From assembly GCA_963701675.1 (NCBI GenBank), contig OY969623.1, positions 1,302,001-1,366,000 on the forward strand: a DNA stretch of 64,000 bases. Direction: 5' to 3'. The notes beneath the pieces are model-generated. The model was not told the DNA's origin, ran no database searches, and saw only the letters and a list, made by a program, of their open reading frames with translations. A program made the translations under genes and the position numbers. Below, in pieces: positions 16,322 through 24,659 of the stretch. Each line of letters opens with the position of its first letter. Position 1 is the stretch's first letter. The DNA is from G963701675 sp963701675 (GTDB lineage: Bacteria > Planctomycetota > Planctomycetia > Gemmatales > Gemmataceae).

Positions 16322-17826
16322 TCAGGCGAAGTGGAGGCGCGATGTTCTGCAACACATTGTACCGTAAACCGTTTGCAGCATGGTTGTCTTTCCGCCACGA
16401 CTGCGGAGATAAACTGCAGCTTGGTGAAACACGTCGATCACGTCGCGCTCACGCCGTGACGCTCGCCAAAAACCTAGGCGAGCGTCGAGTGTTTCTCCGA
16501 CAACAAAGGCATTGCCCGCAACGTTGACGACAATCCCGCGGGCAGTGTCGATGCCAGTGGACCCTCCGAGGAAGGTACCGTAGATGAGAGCGCTGCCATC
16601 GCTGCTTAACTTGACTACGAAGGAATCTGACTCCTGGTAGCCGCCGAAGTTATGGGTGGTGTCGAATGCATCCGGCGTGGTCGGGAAGGTAGGAGAACTC
16701 GTGGTACCGGTGAGGAAAACGTTCCCGGCGATGTCCACCGCGCAGTCCCACCCGGTCTCTGTTCCGTCGCTGCCGAGATAGGTGGCGTAAATCAAAGCGC
16801 TGCCGGCACATTCAACTTGGCGACGATCGCATCAACACTAGCGCCGCCGTACATGGTCTGGTAGGCCCCCGGTGTGACCGGGAATTCTGCATCGCCACGG
16901 ACGGACCCCGTTACGTAAGCATTGCCGTCCCCATCCACGTCAATCTCAGTGCACCAGGCCTCAAGGAAGGTGGTATAGGTGAGTGCGCTGCCGTCGCTAG
17001 TCAGTTTGGTGATGAAGCAATCGGTGAAAAAGTGGCTTTTCTCCGTGTCAAACGCTCCCGGAGTTACCGGGAAGTCGGCGGAATTTGCATTACCGGTGAC
17101 GTAGGCGTTACCGGCGGCGTCCACGGCGATACCAGAGACACCGTCTATGCCGTTGCCGCCGAGGTAGGTGCTGTACACCAAGGCGCTGCCGGTGGCGTTC
17201 AGCTTGCTTACGAAACCTTCTGAAAGGCCGTTGTAGCTGGAATCAAACGAACCGGGTGTCGTTGGGAACTCAATGGAATTTGTGTCGCCCGTGACGTAGG
17301 CGTTGCCGACACTGTCCACGCCAACCGCGTAGCCGCGGTCGCTGGCCCCTCCGCCTCCGAGAAAGGTGGAGTAACCCATCACCAGTGGGTCGATGACCAG
17401 CGGCCGGGACGCATCGAACGCGCCGACATCGAAAGTAACGTGTGTCGAGTACTCGGTACTCAGCACAAAACTGCCAGCGACCTCCTGCCGCGCGCCGTTC
17501 ACTTCCTGGTACAAGTACGGCTTCTGTTGGACCACATCGCCCGCGGCAGTATGAACCACCAGGTTCCCAGCCCGGTCAATCTCCAAACCGTCAGCGCCGG
17601 CGAAGTTTAGCGCGATGGCATCCGGATCGACGCCGGGTGAAACGATGAAATCGTATTCCAGTCCCACTCCCTCACGGCCGGGGCTCTGATTGCCGTAATA
17701 CGCCACGTCGATGCCAGGATAAACGTCCTGATATTCGACACGGCCGAACGTCGGAATATTGGCGTGCCACTGTGACGGGTCATTGCCGATGAAGTGAGTT
17801 CCCAATGGCCTAAGTAGCTGGTCCAC
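16322..17826 (-). pseudogene. Remnant of an SBBP-repeat beta-propeller protein
   Basis: A truncated gene with several SBBP repeats (units such as GNAYVTGNANSADFPVTPGA and STYLGGNGIDGVSGIAVDA). It begins abruptly one base after the stop of the DUF2283 gene: the first readable codon is GTG at 17826 and no signal peptide is present, so the exported N-terminus is missing. The frame breaks at about 16807-16811. One added base turns NVPAAL-stop into N-x-AGSALIYATYLGSDG and rejoins the piece ending at 16322. The last 45 residues no longer look like SBBP repeats. Both ends touch small accessory gene pairs, which suggests those pairs inserted into, or replaced parts of, a once longer surface-protein gene. 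Confidence 0.7.
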
Positions 17827-17827
17827 C

Positions 17828-18040
17828 CTAGATCTCGATCGCCTCGAATCCTACTTGGAGCGGAACGGATCGTTCAGGGGTGAAGTTCAGTTTTTCGAAG
17901 CCGATGACCTTCCCATCACGGTCTTTCATTAACACCACTTCGTCACCGGTTTCCTCGCAGACATGTTCAGTGTGTGGATCACCAAACCAAACGGTTAGCG
18001 TGTTCCCCTGTCGGTCGTAGTAGACTTTCACACGGGCCAT
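17828..18040 (-). CDS. DUF2283 family protein
   Basis: A 70-residue protein with the DUF2283 pattern: VKVYYDRQGNTLTVWFGDP, then ETGDEVVLMKDRDGKVIGFE and a C-terminal LQVGFEAIEI. ATG at 18040 is chosen because AAGGGG lies about seven bases upstream and the family start fits. The gene overlaps the 3' end of the preceding gene by 13 bases. DUF2283 proteins often sit beside a second small gene, and such pairs are suspected toxin-antitoxin-like units. That role is inference here. Confidence 0.82.
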   Translation of the reverse strand: MARVKVYYDRQGNTLTVWFGDPHTEHVCEETGDEVVLMKDRDGKVIGFEKLNFTPERSVPLQVGFEAIEI

Positions 18041-18321
18041 ACCTGCACCCCTTCTTTGACCACATCCGTCGGATACGCAGTGATCAGAAACCCGTCGCCA
18101 TTCAGTCGCTTCGCCACGGCACAAACCCAGCGCTCCGGCCGCTCACGGCCGGCCATAACCGGAAGTTTGATCGTGACGATTACATCCCAGTAGGTTTTCG
18201 ATGCCCGAACCGTGAACCCCAGTGGTGTCAGCACCTCGAAGAGTACGTCACCAGCTGGTGGTCCATTAATTGTAGCCATCGCGGCACCGGCTAGTGCTTT
18301 AACCCAAGAATCGGCGGTCAT
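18028..18321 (-). CDS. DUF2283-associated small protein (possible toxin-like partner, internally shortened)
   Basis: A protein of 97 residues with VLFEVLTPLGFTVRASKTYW, a middle IVTIKLPVMAGRE, and an ending with WVCAVAKRLNGDGFLITAYP. As I recall, relatives found next to DUF2283 genes have about 25-30 more residues between these last two parts (an NPDEVRRS-like segment). Here the two parts are joined directly, so the protein may be an internally deleted form. ATG at 18321 lies six bases after the stop of the upstream exported-protein gene; in-frame starts further upstream would overlap that gene. It is cotranslated with the DUF2283 gene. Confidence 0.6.
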   Translation of the reverse strand: MTADSWVKALAGAAMATINGPPAGDVLFEVLTPLGFTVRASKTYWDVIVTIKLPVMAGRERPERWVCAVAKRLNGDGFLITAYPTDVVKEGVQVWPV

Positions 18322-18326
18322 ACCCG

Positions 18327-20108
18327 CTAAAACGGCTGCGACCACTTCGCCACGAAGCCGTCCACCAAGCCGTTCCAGGTCGGATCGCATAGCGTGGGAA
18401 TCGGCGTCATGGAGCCGTTGGGCGTGTCGGTCATGCCGGCGATGCTAACGTCGTCACCGGGTTGGGGTGTACGTAAGGTAATCCCGAATGCGCGATCTTC
18501 GGTTCCCGGCCCGCCGAGAAACGCCTGATCTACCAAAGTGCCGGCCGGATTGTAGCGCAGCAACATTGCATCGTGGGAGGCGAAGGGCCCCCTGTAGCCG
18601 GCAACGAAGTGATCGCCTAGCCGATTGACCGCATTTGCCTTTCCGGCATTCTCAAAACTCGGAATCCCGTAGAGGAATGCATAGATGATGGCTCCGCTGC
18701 TGACCTGGCGCTTTTCCAGGACGAGATTTTGCTCGCCGCCGCCGTTGAGAGCGGAATCCGCCATGCTTCCGGCGGCATAGATGCCGAGTCCGATGTTACT
18801 TCCCTGGAAGGTGATGCCGTGGATTCCGTTCTGCGGATCAGATATGGCCGTAGTACTGGTTGTGATAAAGGACCAGGCGATGGACGGAGTCGGGAACAGG
18901 CTGAAAGTATGTGGCATGTCGGCCGGCGATCCGGCGATTGACGCACGGCCACCGACATAGGCGATGAATCCGCGATCGGTCGCAATGCTCAGGCCGACGC
19001 TGGGGCCGGGGGCAAAGAAGAGATCGACGTCATAGTTTGGCAGCAGGTTGAAATTCCGCATGATCACTTTGGTGATGTCGAAAGGCGTCGTGCTGGAGGG
19101 GTCGAACCAACTGCCGGTTGCGAACACATTCGGCGCCACCGGTGTGCCCACGGCTATCGAGTTAAGGTAGACCGTTCCACCGAGCGGAGCGAAAAAGGTC
19201 ACGCCGTTCACAAACCCGAGGGCCGGCGTCAGGCGAATGATGAAGCTGGAAGTGCCGCCGGGCTGATGGCCGGTAATGTAGACACCGTTCACGCCTACCG
19301 CGACATCCTTGACCCAGGCGCCGGTACCTGGATTGACAAGGAACGCACCAAGGCAATTCCCGGCCGGGCCGAAGTGACTGACCGATCCGTCCGGCCCTTT
19401 GTAGCCCACCGCGTAGTTCTGGCCAATATTGGCGCCGATACCGCCGGCCACCGCGAAGTTCTGGTCGTCATTCGCCGTGCCGTCATACGTGTTGTAAAGG
19501 TTTGCCTTCCCGGCCGTATTCTCGCAGTCGCTCTTCACGTAGTTGGCCGGGTCGAACGGCGCCGTCCGAGTTTGACTGTGTGTTACCTGGCCGGGGGCTA
19601 AGACATCGCGAGTCGGGGAACTCTTTATCGCTTTCAGATGGCTCGCATTCGAAGCCGGCGTCGCTTGACTGGTGGGCGCGGAAGGCGGCGCCCCGACTCG
19701 GGAACTCGGCGGATAAAGCGGCTGCGCCGTCGGGGCATGAGCTACGTGTGGCCGCGCAGAAGAAGTGTTGGCAATACCGACGGGCGCGGGAGTGTTCGGC
19801 GGCAATAGCTCCTCAACCGGATCGCTCGGTCTCGAAACCTTCACCTCTTCGCGCGACGTCCCGTACTCGACAGGCACGTCGGTAACGAATGTGCTTACTT
19901 CGCTTGGGGCTCGCTTCGCCGAGAATACGCGCACCAACTCGTGTTCCGTCGGCGCCGGCCGTGCAATCAAGCCCTCCAACGCGGACATGTCCAGTCCATT
20001 CGCAAACAATGAACCTGGTTGTATACGATCCTCTAAATGCAGGATGCCCACGAGAGCGCGGTGTAGTTCACTGCTGCGACGAACACGAGACCTAGCTGGG
20101 TGCGTCAT
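18327..20108 (-). CDS. Large exported protein with LExR-type N-terminus and beta-propeller-like repeats
   Basis: A 593-residue protein starting at ATG 20108, with GGAG eight bases upstream. A basic N-terminus (RSRVRRSSELHRALVG) leads to LHLEDRIQPGSLFANG, the LExR-type motif near the N-terminus of many planctomycete surface proteins. A long Ser/Pro/Ala-rich linker follows (about residues 60-180). The rest has loose SBBP-like repeats: GKANLYNTYDG, VKDVAVGVNGVYITGHQ, AVNRLGDHFVAGYRG, DRAFGITL and a final GLVDGFVAKWSQPF. No enzyme motif is seen. It was probably on the cell surface. It ends six bases before the small DUF2283-associated gene. Confidence 0.75.
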   Translation of the reverse strand: MTHPARSRVRRSSELHRALVGILHLEDRIQPGSLFANGLDMSALEGLIARPAPTEHELVRVFSAKRAPSEVSTFVTDVPVEYGTSREEVKVSRPSDPVEELLPPNTPAPVGIANTSSARPHVAHAPTAQPLYPPSSRVGAPPSAPTSQATPASNASHLKAIKSSPTRDVLAPGQVTHSQTRTAPFDPANYVKSDCENTAGKANLYNTYDGTANDDQNFAVAGGIGANIGQNYAVGYKGPDGSVSHFGPAGNCLGAFLVNPGTGAWVKDVAVGVNGVYITGHQPGGTSSFIIRLTPALGFVNGVTFFAPLGGTVYLNSIAVGTPVAPNVFATGSWFDPSSTTPFDITKVIMRNFNLLPNYDVDLFFAPGPSVGLSIATDRGFIAYVGGRASIAGSPADMPHTFSLFPTPSIAWSFITTSTTAISDPQNGIHGITFQGSNIGLGIYAAGSMADSALNGGGEQNLVLEKRQVSSGAIIYAFLYGIPSFENAGKANAVNRLGDHFVAGYRGPFASHDAMLLRYNPAGTLVDQAFLGGPGTEDRAFGITLRTPQPGDDVSIAGMTDTPNGSMTPIPTLCDPTWNGLVDGFVAKWSQPF

Positions 20109-20242
20109 TCTGGTTTCTCCAAGAATCGCGGCTGAGGTAGGGTTGGGAAAGCAGCCTACGAGCATAACGGCCACAAATCGTGAGTCAATAGGCCGAGTCG
20201 AAAATGTTCCGATAACCTTTGGCGCGCTAATGACCGATCGTT

Positions 20243-20274
20243 GGGTGGCACGCCCTGAGTCCGCGAAGGGCGTG
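20243..20274 (+). repeat. 32-bp dispersed repeat in a divergent intergenic region
   Basis: These 32 bases are an exact inverted copy of 32819-32850, inside the MITE-like element at 32757-32879. The sequence begins GGGTGGCACGCCC and is itself partly palindromic (GGCACGCCC with GGGCGTG). It lies in the 297-base interval between the exported-protein gene (leftward) and hisA (rightward), which otherwise holds both promoters, not placed. Confidence 0.75.
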
Positions 20275-20405
20275 ATTTCCAACCGCAGCATTCACGCCCG
20301 TCGACGACTTCGGGCACTTGTAATCCAACCTTCGCCGTCTAAAATCTCGACAATTGTCAGTAGTTTGTGGGCGCTGCGCCATGGGGTGGCGCCGGAGACG
20401 ATCCC

Positions 20406-21131
20406 GTGCTGATCATACCGGCCATCGACCTCCGGGCCGGTAAGTGCGTACGGCTCCGGCAGGGAGATTACGAGCAGGAAACAATATTCAGCGACGATCC
20501 CGTCGCGGTGGCCCGGCGCTGGGTGGAACGGGGTGCGCGTCGACTCCACCTTGTCGATCTCGACGGCGCGCGCGATGGCAAACCAACGAACGGTGCGGCC
20601 GTTCGAGAAATCGCGCAAACGTGCGGCGTGCCGTGCCAGTTGGGCGGCGGACTCCGCACGGACGAGACGATTGCGGACGCGTTATCGTGGGGCGTCCAAT
20701 ATGTCGTCGTGGGCACCCGGGCAGCACAAGACCCCGCATGGTTGGCGGTGATCTGCGAACGATTCCAACGTCGGATTTTTCTCGGAATCGACGCGCGTCA
20801 GGGACAGGTTGCCACCGAAGGCTGGAAGACGACGACCGAACTACCAGCCTTGGAGTTGGCCAAACGTTGCATGAATTTACCTTTGGCAGGCCTGATCTAC
20901 ACCGACATCGATCGCGATGGAATGCTCTCCGGCGCCAACATTGAAGCCTACGCACAATTGGTCGCCGCCCTACCCTTGCCGGTAATCGCTTCGGGCGGTG
21001 TAACAACACGAGAGGACATTCGGCGGCTTTTCGAAGTGGGAGCGAGTGGGTGCATTGTCGGCCGAGCGCTCTACGAAGGCCGCCTGGACCTTCGCGAGCT
21101 TGTCGACGAATTCTCGCAAGTGGACACATAA
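20406..21131 (+). CDS. hisA: Phosphoribosylformimino-5-aminoimidazole carboxamide ribotide isomerase
   Basis: HisA catalyses the Amadori isomerisation in histidine biosynthesis. The 241-residue TIM barrel has the catalytic Asp in PAIDLRAGKCVRL and the second Asp in YTDIDRDGML. Phosphate-binding motifs are QLGGGLRT and VIASGGVTTREDI; HLVDLDGARDGKPTN is also typical. GTG at 20406 is chosen because GGAG at 20394-20397 lies eight bases upstream and the usual N-terminus follows; a longer reading from 20367 adds 13 unrelated residues. No other his gene is in the window. The next gene is an EF-G-like GTPase after about 35 bases. Confidence 0.95.
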   Translation: MLIIPAIDLRAGKCVRLRQGDYEQETIFSDDPVAVARRWVERGARRLHLVDLDGARDGKPTNGAAVREIAQTCGVPCQLGGGLRTDETIADALSWGVQYVVVGTRAAQDPAWLAVICERFQRRIFLGIDARQGQVATEGWKTTTELPALELAKRCMNLPLAGLIYTDIDRDGMLSGANIEAYAQLVAALPLPVIASGGVTTREDIRRLFEVGASGCIVGRALYEGRLDLRELVDEFSQVDT

Positions 21132-21165
21132 GTCGGATCATTCGTTTACATAGGATTGGCACATC

Positions 21166-23307
21166 ATGGCTAAATATCGCGTTGAGGACATTCGCAATAT
21201 CGCACTGGTCGGGCACGGTGCCTCCGGAAAAACCTCGTTGGCGGACGTTCTGCTGTTCAAGGCCGGCGCGGTTGACCGCAAGGGCAGTGTCGATGACGGC
21301 ACCAGCATCTCCGACTACGACGAAGAAGAGCACAAACGTCAATTCTCGATCGATACCAGCTTGTTAAACTTCGAGTACAAGGGAAAGCGCGTCCATATGC
21401 TCGACGCGCCGGGGTATCCTGATTTTCTCGGTGCAGCCCTGGAAGCACTCATCCCGGTCGAAACGGCCATCATCGTCATTTCCGCGCCGAGTGGAATTGA
21501 AGTGAACACACGCCGGATGTTAAACGAAGCGGGGCGGCGCGGGTTGGCTCGAATGCTCGTCATCAACAAGCTGGACGCGGATAACATCAAATTCGACGAG
21601 CTGCTCAAAACTATCCAAGATACATTTGGCAAGGGTTGCACGCTGCTAAACGCGCCTAACGGCTTGGGCGCCCAGTTCACCGGCGTCGTCAACGTGTTGA
21701 AACCGCCGCCGCAGGCTCCGGCCGGATGCCCTGTCGACGTCGGCCTGGCCCGGTCGAAGTTGCTCGATGCCATTGTCGAAAGCGACGACGCCTTGATGGA
21801 AAAATACCTCGGCGAAGGCGACGTCAGCCCCGAGGAACTTACCGCGGCGCTGCCCAAAGCCATGGCCGCCGGTACGGTGATACCGATTTTCTGCACGTCG
21901 GCGCGCAAGGATATCGGCATCACGGAGTTGTTGGAGGCAATTTGCGAGTCCGCGGTTTCGCCGGTGCAAGGGCTCCAGCGTAAAGGGGTCAAGGGAACCG
22001 GCGACAAAACCGAGGAGATCGCGCTCAACACTTCAGAGAGCGGCGAATTCGTGGCCCAGGTCTTCAAGGCGATCAACGATAAGTTCGTCGGCAATCTCAG
22101 TTTCTTCCGTGTATTCTCAGGCAAAATTACTGCCGACCAACCCATCATCAACGCGCGCAACGGCAAGTCTTCACGGAGCGGCGGCCTGATCACCATGCAA
22201 GGCAAGCAGCAAAAGCCCGTCACCGAGGCGATTGCGGGTGACATCGTCGCCGTCGCCAAAGTTGAAGAACTCAGCATCGGCGACACCGTGTCGACGAACG
22301 CCCTTGCACCGAAGCTGCCGCGGCCGACCTTTCCCACTCCGATGTTCGGCCTGGCCGTCGAACCCAAGGCCCGCGGCGATGAACAGAAGATCTCCGGGAG
22401 CTTGCAGAAGATTGCCGACGAAGATCCGACATTTCACATCACCCGCGACGCGCAGACGCACGAGATGGTGATCACCGGCATGAGTCAGCTGCATCTGGAC
22501 GTTATTCAGAATCGGCTCAAACGGCGCTACGCCCTCGAGATGATTACCAAGGAGCCGAAGATTCCCTACCGCGAAACCATAACAACTCCCGCCGAGGCAA
22601 ACCACCGTCACAAGAAACAGACCGGCGGCCGCGGGCAGTTCGGTGAAGTTCACCTCCGCGTCTATCCCCTGCCCCGCGAGATCACCACCGAAGAAGAATG
22701 CGCCGAGAAGTTCGCCAACAAGTCCAAGTTCGAAAAAATGCGCATGTTCCACTACGATCCCATTTACAATTTCGCCTTCGTCGATCACATCGTCGGCGGC
22801 AGCATTCCCAACCAGTTCATTCCGGCGGTTGAAAAGGGTTGCCGCGAATTGTTGGACCGTGGCGCGCTGGCGGGCTATCGCATCCAGGATGTTGCCGTCG
22901 AGGTCCATTTCGGCAAAGACCACCCCGTGGATAGCTCAGAACAAGCTTTCAAAACCGCAGGCCGGATCGCCTTCAAGAACGGCATCCTCGCGGCACGGCC
23001 GGTGTTATTGGAACCGATTGTGAATCTGGAAGTGACGATCCCATCCAAGTACACGGGCTCCATTCTTGGCGACTTGAACACGAAACGCGCCCGCATCGAG
23101 GATCAAGACAGCCTGCCCGGCGACCTGGCCGTTATTTCGGCACGGATCCCATTGGCCGAAGTAACGCGTTATGCCGCTCAGCTCGGCAGCATCACGCAAG
23201 GCCAAGGTTCGTACACCATGGAGTTTTCCCACTACGACCAGGTGCCCGGCAACGTGCAGCAACAGATCGTCAGCAAGGCCAAGGTGGCCCACGACGAAGA
23301 GGAATGA
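21166..23307 (+). CDS. Elongation factor G-like protein (EF-G paralog)
   Basis: A 713-residue translational GTPase with the full EF-G domain set. G1 is GHGASGKT (16-23), G3 is DAPGY (80-84) and G4 is NKLD (134-137); domains II-V follow (HKKQTGGRGQFGEVHLRVYP, VGGSIPNQFIPAVEKG). The canonical DTPGH of G3 is changed, with Tyr84 in place of the catalytic-type His. This is typical of the EF-G paralog group related to EF-G-2 and not of housekeeping FusA. It probably works on ribosomes under special conditions, but the exact role in planctomycetes is unknown. ATG at 21166. It may be cotranscribed with hisA. Confidence 0.88.
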   Translation: MAKYRVEDIRNIALVGHGASGKTSLADVLLFKAGAVDRKGSVDDGTSISDYDEEEHKRQFSIDTSLLNFEYKGKRVHMLDAPGYPDFLGAALEALIPVETAIIVISAPSGIEVNTRRMLNEAGRRGLARMLVINKLDADNIKFDELLKTIQDTFGKGCTLLNAPNGLGAQFTGVVNVLKPPPQAPAGCPVDVGLARSKLLDAIVESDDALMEKYLGEGDVSPEELTAALPKAMAAGTVIPIFCTSARKDIGITELLEAICESAVSPVQGLQRKGVKGTGDKTEEIALNTSESGEFVAQVFKAINDKFVGNLSFFRVFSGKITADQPIINARNGKSSRSGGLITMQGKQQKPVTEAIAGDIVAVAKVEELSIGDTVSTNALAPKLPRPTFPTPMFGLAVEPKARGDEQKISGSLQKIADEDPTFHITRDAQTHEMVITGMSQLHLDVIQNRLKRRYALEMITKEPKIPYRETITTPAEANHRHKKQTGGRGQFGEVHLRVYPLPREITTEEECAEKFANKSKFEKMRMFHYDPIYNFAFVDHIVGGSIPNQFIPAVEKGCRELLDRGALAGYRIQDVAVEVHFGKDHPVDSSEQAFKTAGRIAFKNGILAARPVLLEPIVNLEVTIPSKYTGSILGDLNTKRARIEDQDSLPGDLAVISARIPLAEVTRYAAQLGSITQGQGSYTMEFSHYDQVPGNVQQQIVSKAKVAHDEEE

Positions 23308-23351
23308 AGGCTCGCGATCAGGCTTTTGCTTGCCGAAATTCCAACGCTCAG

Positions 23352-23576
23352 CTAGGTGATACCGGCTGATTTGGAGTTACGGCCGGAAAAATATGCGAGC
23401 TGTTCCCGTGCAGCGATCAAAAGCTCCTCATCTTTGGCATCCCACAGCGCCTCTGCTGATAGGCCTCTGGCTAATGTCGAGAGATTTGCAACGAGCTGGC
23501 CAAACCGCATTTCCGGGCAGGCTTCACTTAAGTCTGCAAGAACTGTTAACAGTTCCTGCCGCGTAAGGTTTGTCAT
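23352..23576 (-). CDS. Small protein of two-gene module A (RFGQLV family)
   Basis: A 74-residue helical protein of unknown function with the core RFGQLVANLSTLARGLS followed by ALWDAKDEELL. Its start codon overlaps the stop of the preceding gene by four bases (ATGA), so the pair is coupled. A second, decayed copy of the same pair is at 60102-60620, in which RLGQLVVNLSYLARGLS and AIWDMEDEELL match. The conserved WD-x-x-DEELL ending looks like an interaction surface. No domain name comes to mind. Confidence 0.72.
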   Translation of the reverse strand: MTNLTRQELLTVLADLSEACPEMRFGQLVANLSTLARGLSAEALWDAKDEELLIAAREQLAYFSGRNSKSAGIT

Positions 23577-23875
23577 GGCAGGCGATCTCCCACTGTCGGC
23601 ATCGTGGAACCCGGGACGCCAAGATTCCCGATGACCTCCACTTGAATCAACGTTCCCGGCGAAAACTTGGATACCCGTGTCGCTCGCGTAACGCCGTCGC
23701 TTATCACAAGTTCACCATCAGTCGCTCGGTACACGAAAACGGGAGGCATGCCCACGATCGATGTCCCGTAGCGACTCAGCTGTCGCGTGAGCTTTACGGG
23801 ATCTGCGCCATTCCTGCGACTCCACGGAAGCCGAAGCATTCGGGGATCTACATCCAAGTAGATCGGCGACGTCAT
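23573..23875 (-). CDS. ParB-like small protein of two-gene module A
   Basis: A 100-residue protein beginning LDVDPRMLRLPWS and continuing KLTRQLSRYG, then GMPPVFVYR, DGELVISDGVTRATRVSK and PGTLIQVEVIG. The order 'priority residue list, then DG..v.DG.tRa..a' recalls the ParB N-terminal/sulfiredoxin-like fold, which binds nucleotides. This is inference from pattern only; there is no DNA-binding helix-turn-helix. ATG at 23875. It is coupled by a four-base overlap to the 74-residue partner. A frameshifted paralog is at 60102-60405. The pair sits convergent to the EF-G-like gene. Confidence 0.7.
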   Translation of the reverse strand: MTSPIYLDVDPRMLRLPWSRRNGADPVKLTRQLSRYGTSIVGMPPVFVYRATDGELVISDGVTRATRVSKFSPGTLIQVEVIGNLGVPGSTMPTVGDRLP

Positions 23876-24008
23876 TTCCGAATTGTATCACTTTCGGAAG
23901 AATTCCAAACACTGGATGCTTGTCCCGGCCGCGTCCCGCGTTTACAATCGGTCTCACCGGCTACTTACGCAATTGAATCGCTCATCGACACTACGGAGGG
24001 CACACGGC

Positions 24009-24656
24009 ATGACCGGACCTCAGGAACGCGACCAGAACGGCACGGCAGTTTCGCGCCGCGCCTTCTTGAAAGGATCAGGTGCGGCCGCCGCCGCGACGGC
24101 GCTGGCGCATGCGCCAGGCACGGCCCTGGCCGAGTCGACGGCGGATCAGGCGCGAGGCCCGGCGGGTATGGGGCCGGCGCCGGTAAAGCTCGACCTCACC
24201 GTGAACGGGAAGAAACTCTCCACGCAAGTCGAACCGCGGGTCACGCTTCTTGATGCCTTGCGGAATTATCTCGACGTAACCGGATGCAAGCGGGTGTGCG
24301 ATCGCGGAACTTGCGGCGCCTGCACCGTCATGCTGGACGGCAAACCGATCTACGCATGCACCATGTTAGCTCTCGAAGCGCAGGGCAAACCCATCCAAAC
24401 CGCGGAGTCGTTGAGCGCCGACGGGAAGCTTGATGCGGTTCCCGCCGCCTTTGTGAAATTCGACGCGCAGCAATGTGGTTTTTGCACGCCGGGCTTTGTC
24501 GTGTCGATGCGAGCGGCACTCAACAAGAACGCCCAGATCACGCCAGCCGAGATGGAAGAGGCGCTTTCGGGAAACATCTGCCGGTGCGGCACCTACGAGC
24601 AAATGCGGCACGCCATCGCCTCGCTATGCTCGGCCGACGGAAAGAAGGGAGGCTAA
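24009..24656 (+). CDS. Molybdenum hydroxylase, 2Fe-2S small subunit (Tat-exported)
   Basis: The electron-transfer subunit of a xanthine dehydrogenase-family enzyme. The N-terminus has a twin-arginine signal (SRRAFLKG at 15-22, then an Ala-rich stretch), so the complex probably works outside the cytoplasm. The plant-type 2Fe-2S cluster has Cys97, Cys102, Cys105 and Cys117 (CDRGTCGACTV, YACTM), and the second cluster has Cys156, Cys159, Cys191 and Cys193 (QCGFCTPG, NICRCGTY). ATG at 24009 has GGAGG nine bases upstream; a longer reading from 23883 is rejected. The large-subunit gene follows after three bases. Confidence 0.92.
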   Translation: MTGPQERDQNGTAVSRRAFLKGSGAAAAATALAHAPGTALAESTADQARGPAGMGPAPVKLDLTVNGKKLSTQVEPRVTLLDALRNYLDVTGCKRVCDRGTCGACTVMLDGKPIYACTMLALEAQGKPIQTAESLSADGKLDAVPAAFVKFDAQQCGFCTPGFVVSMRAALNKNAQITPAEMEEALSGNICRCGTYEQMRHAIASLCSADGKKGG

Positions 24657-24659
24657 GCC

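Noticed and set aside
22171..22923. Long open frame on the minus strand
   Set aside because: Antisense to the EF-G-like gene; no start signal or domain.
23883..24008. N-terminal extension of the 2Fe-2S subunit
   Set aside because: ATG 24009 with GGAGG and the Tat signal close behind it is much better.
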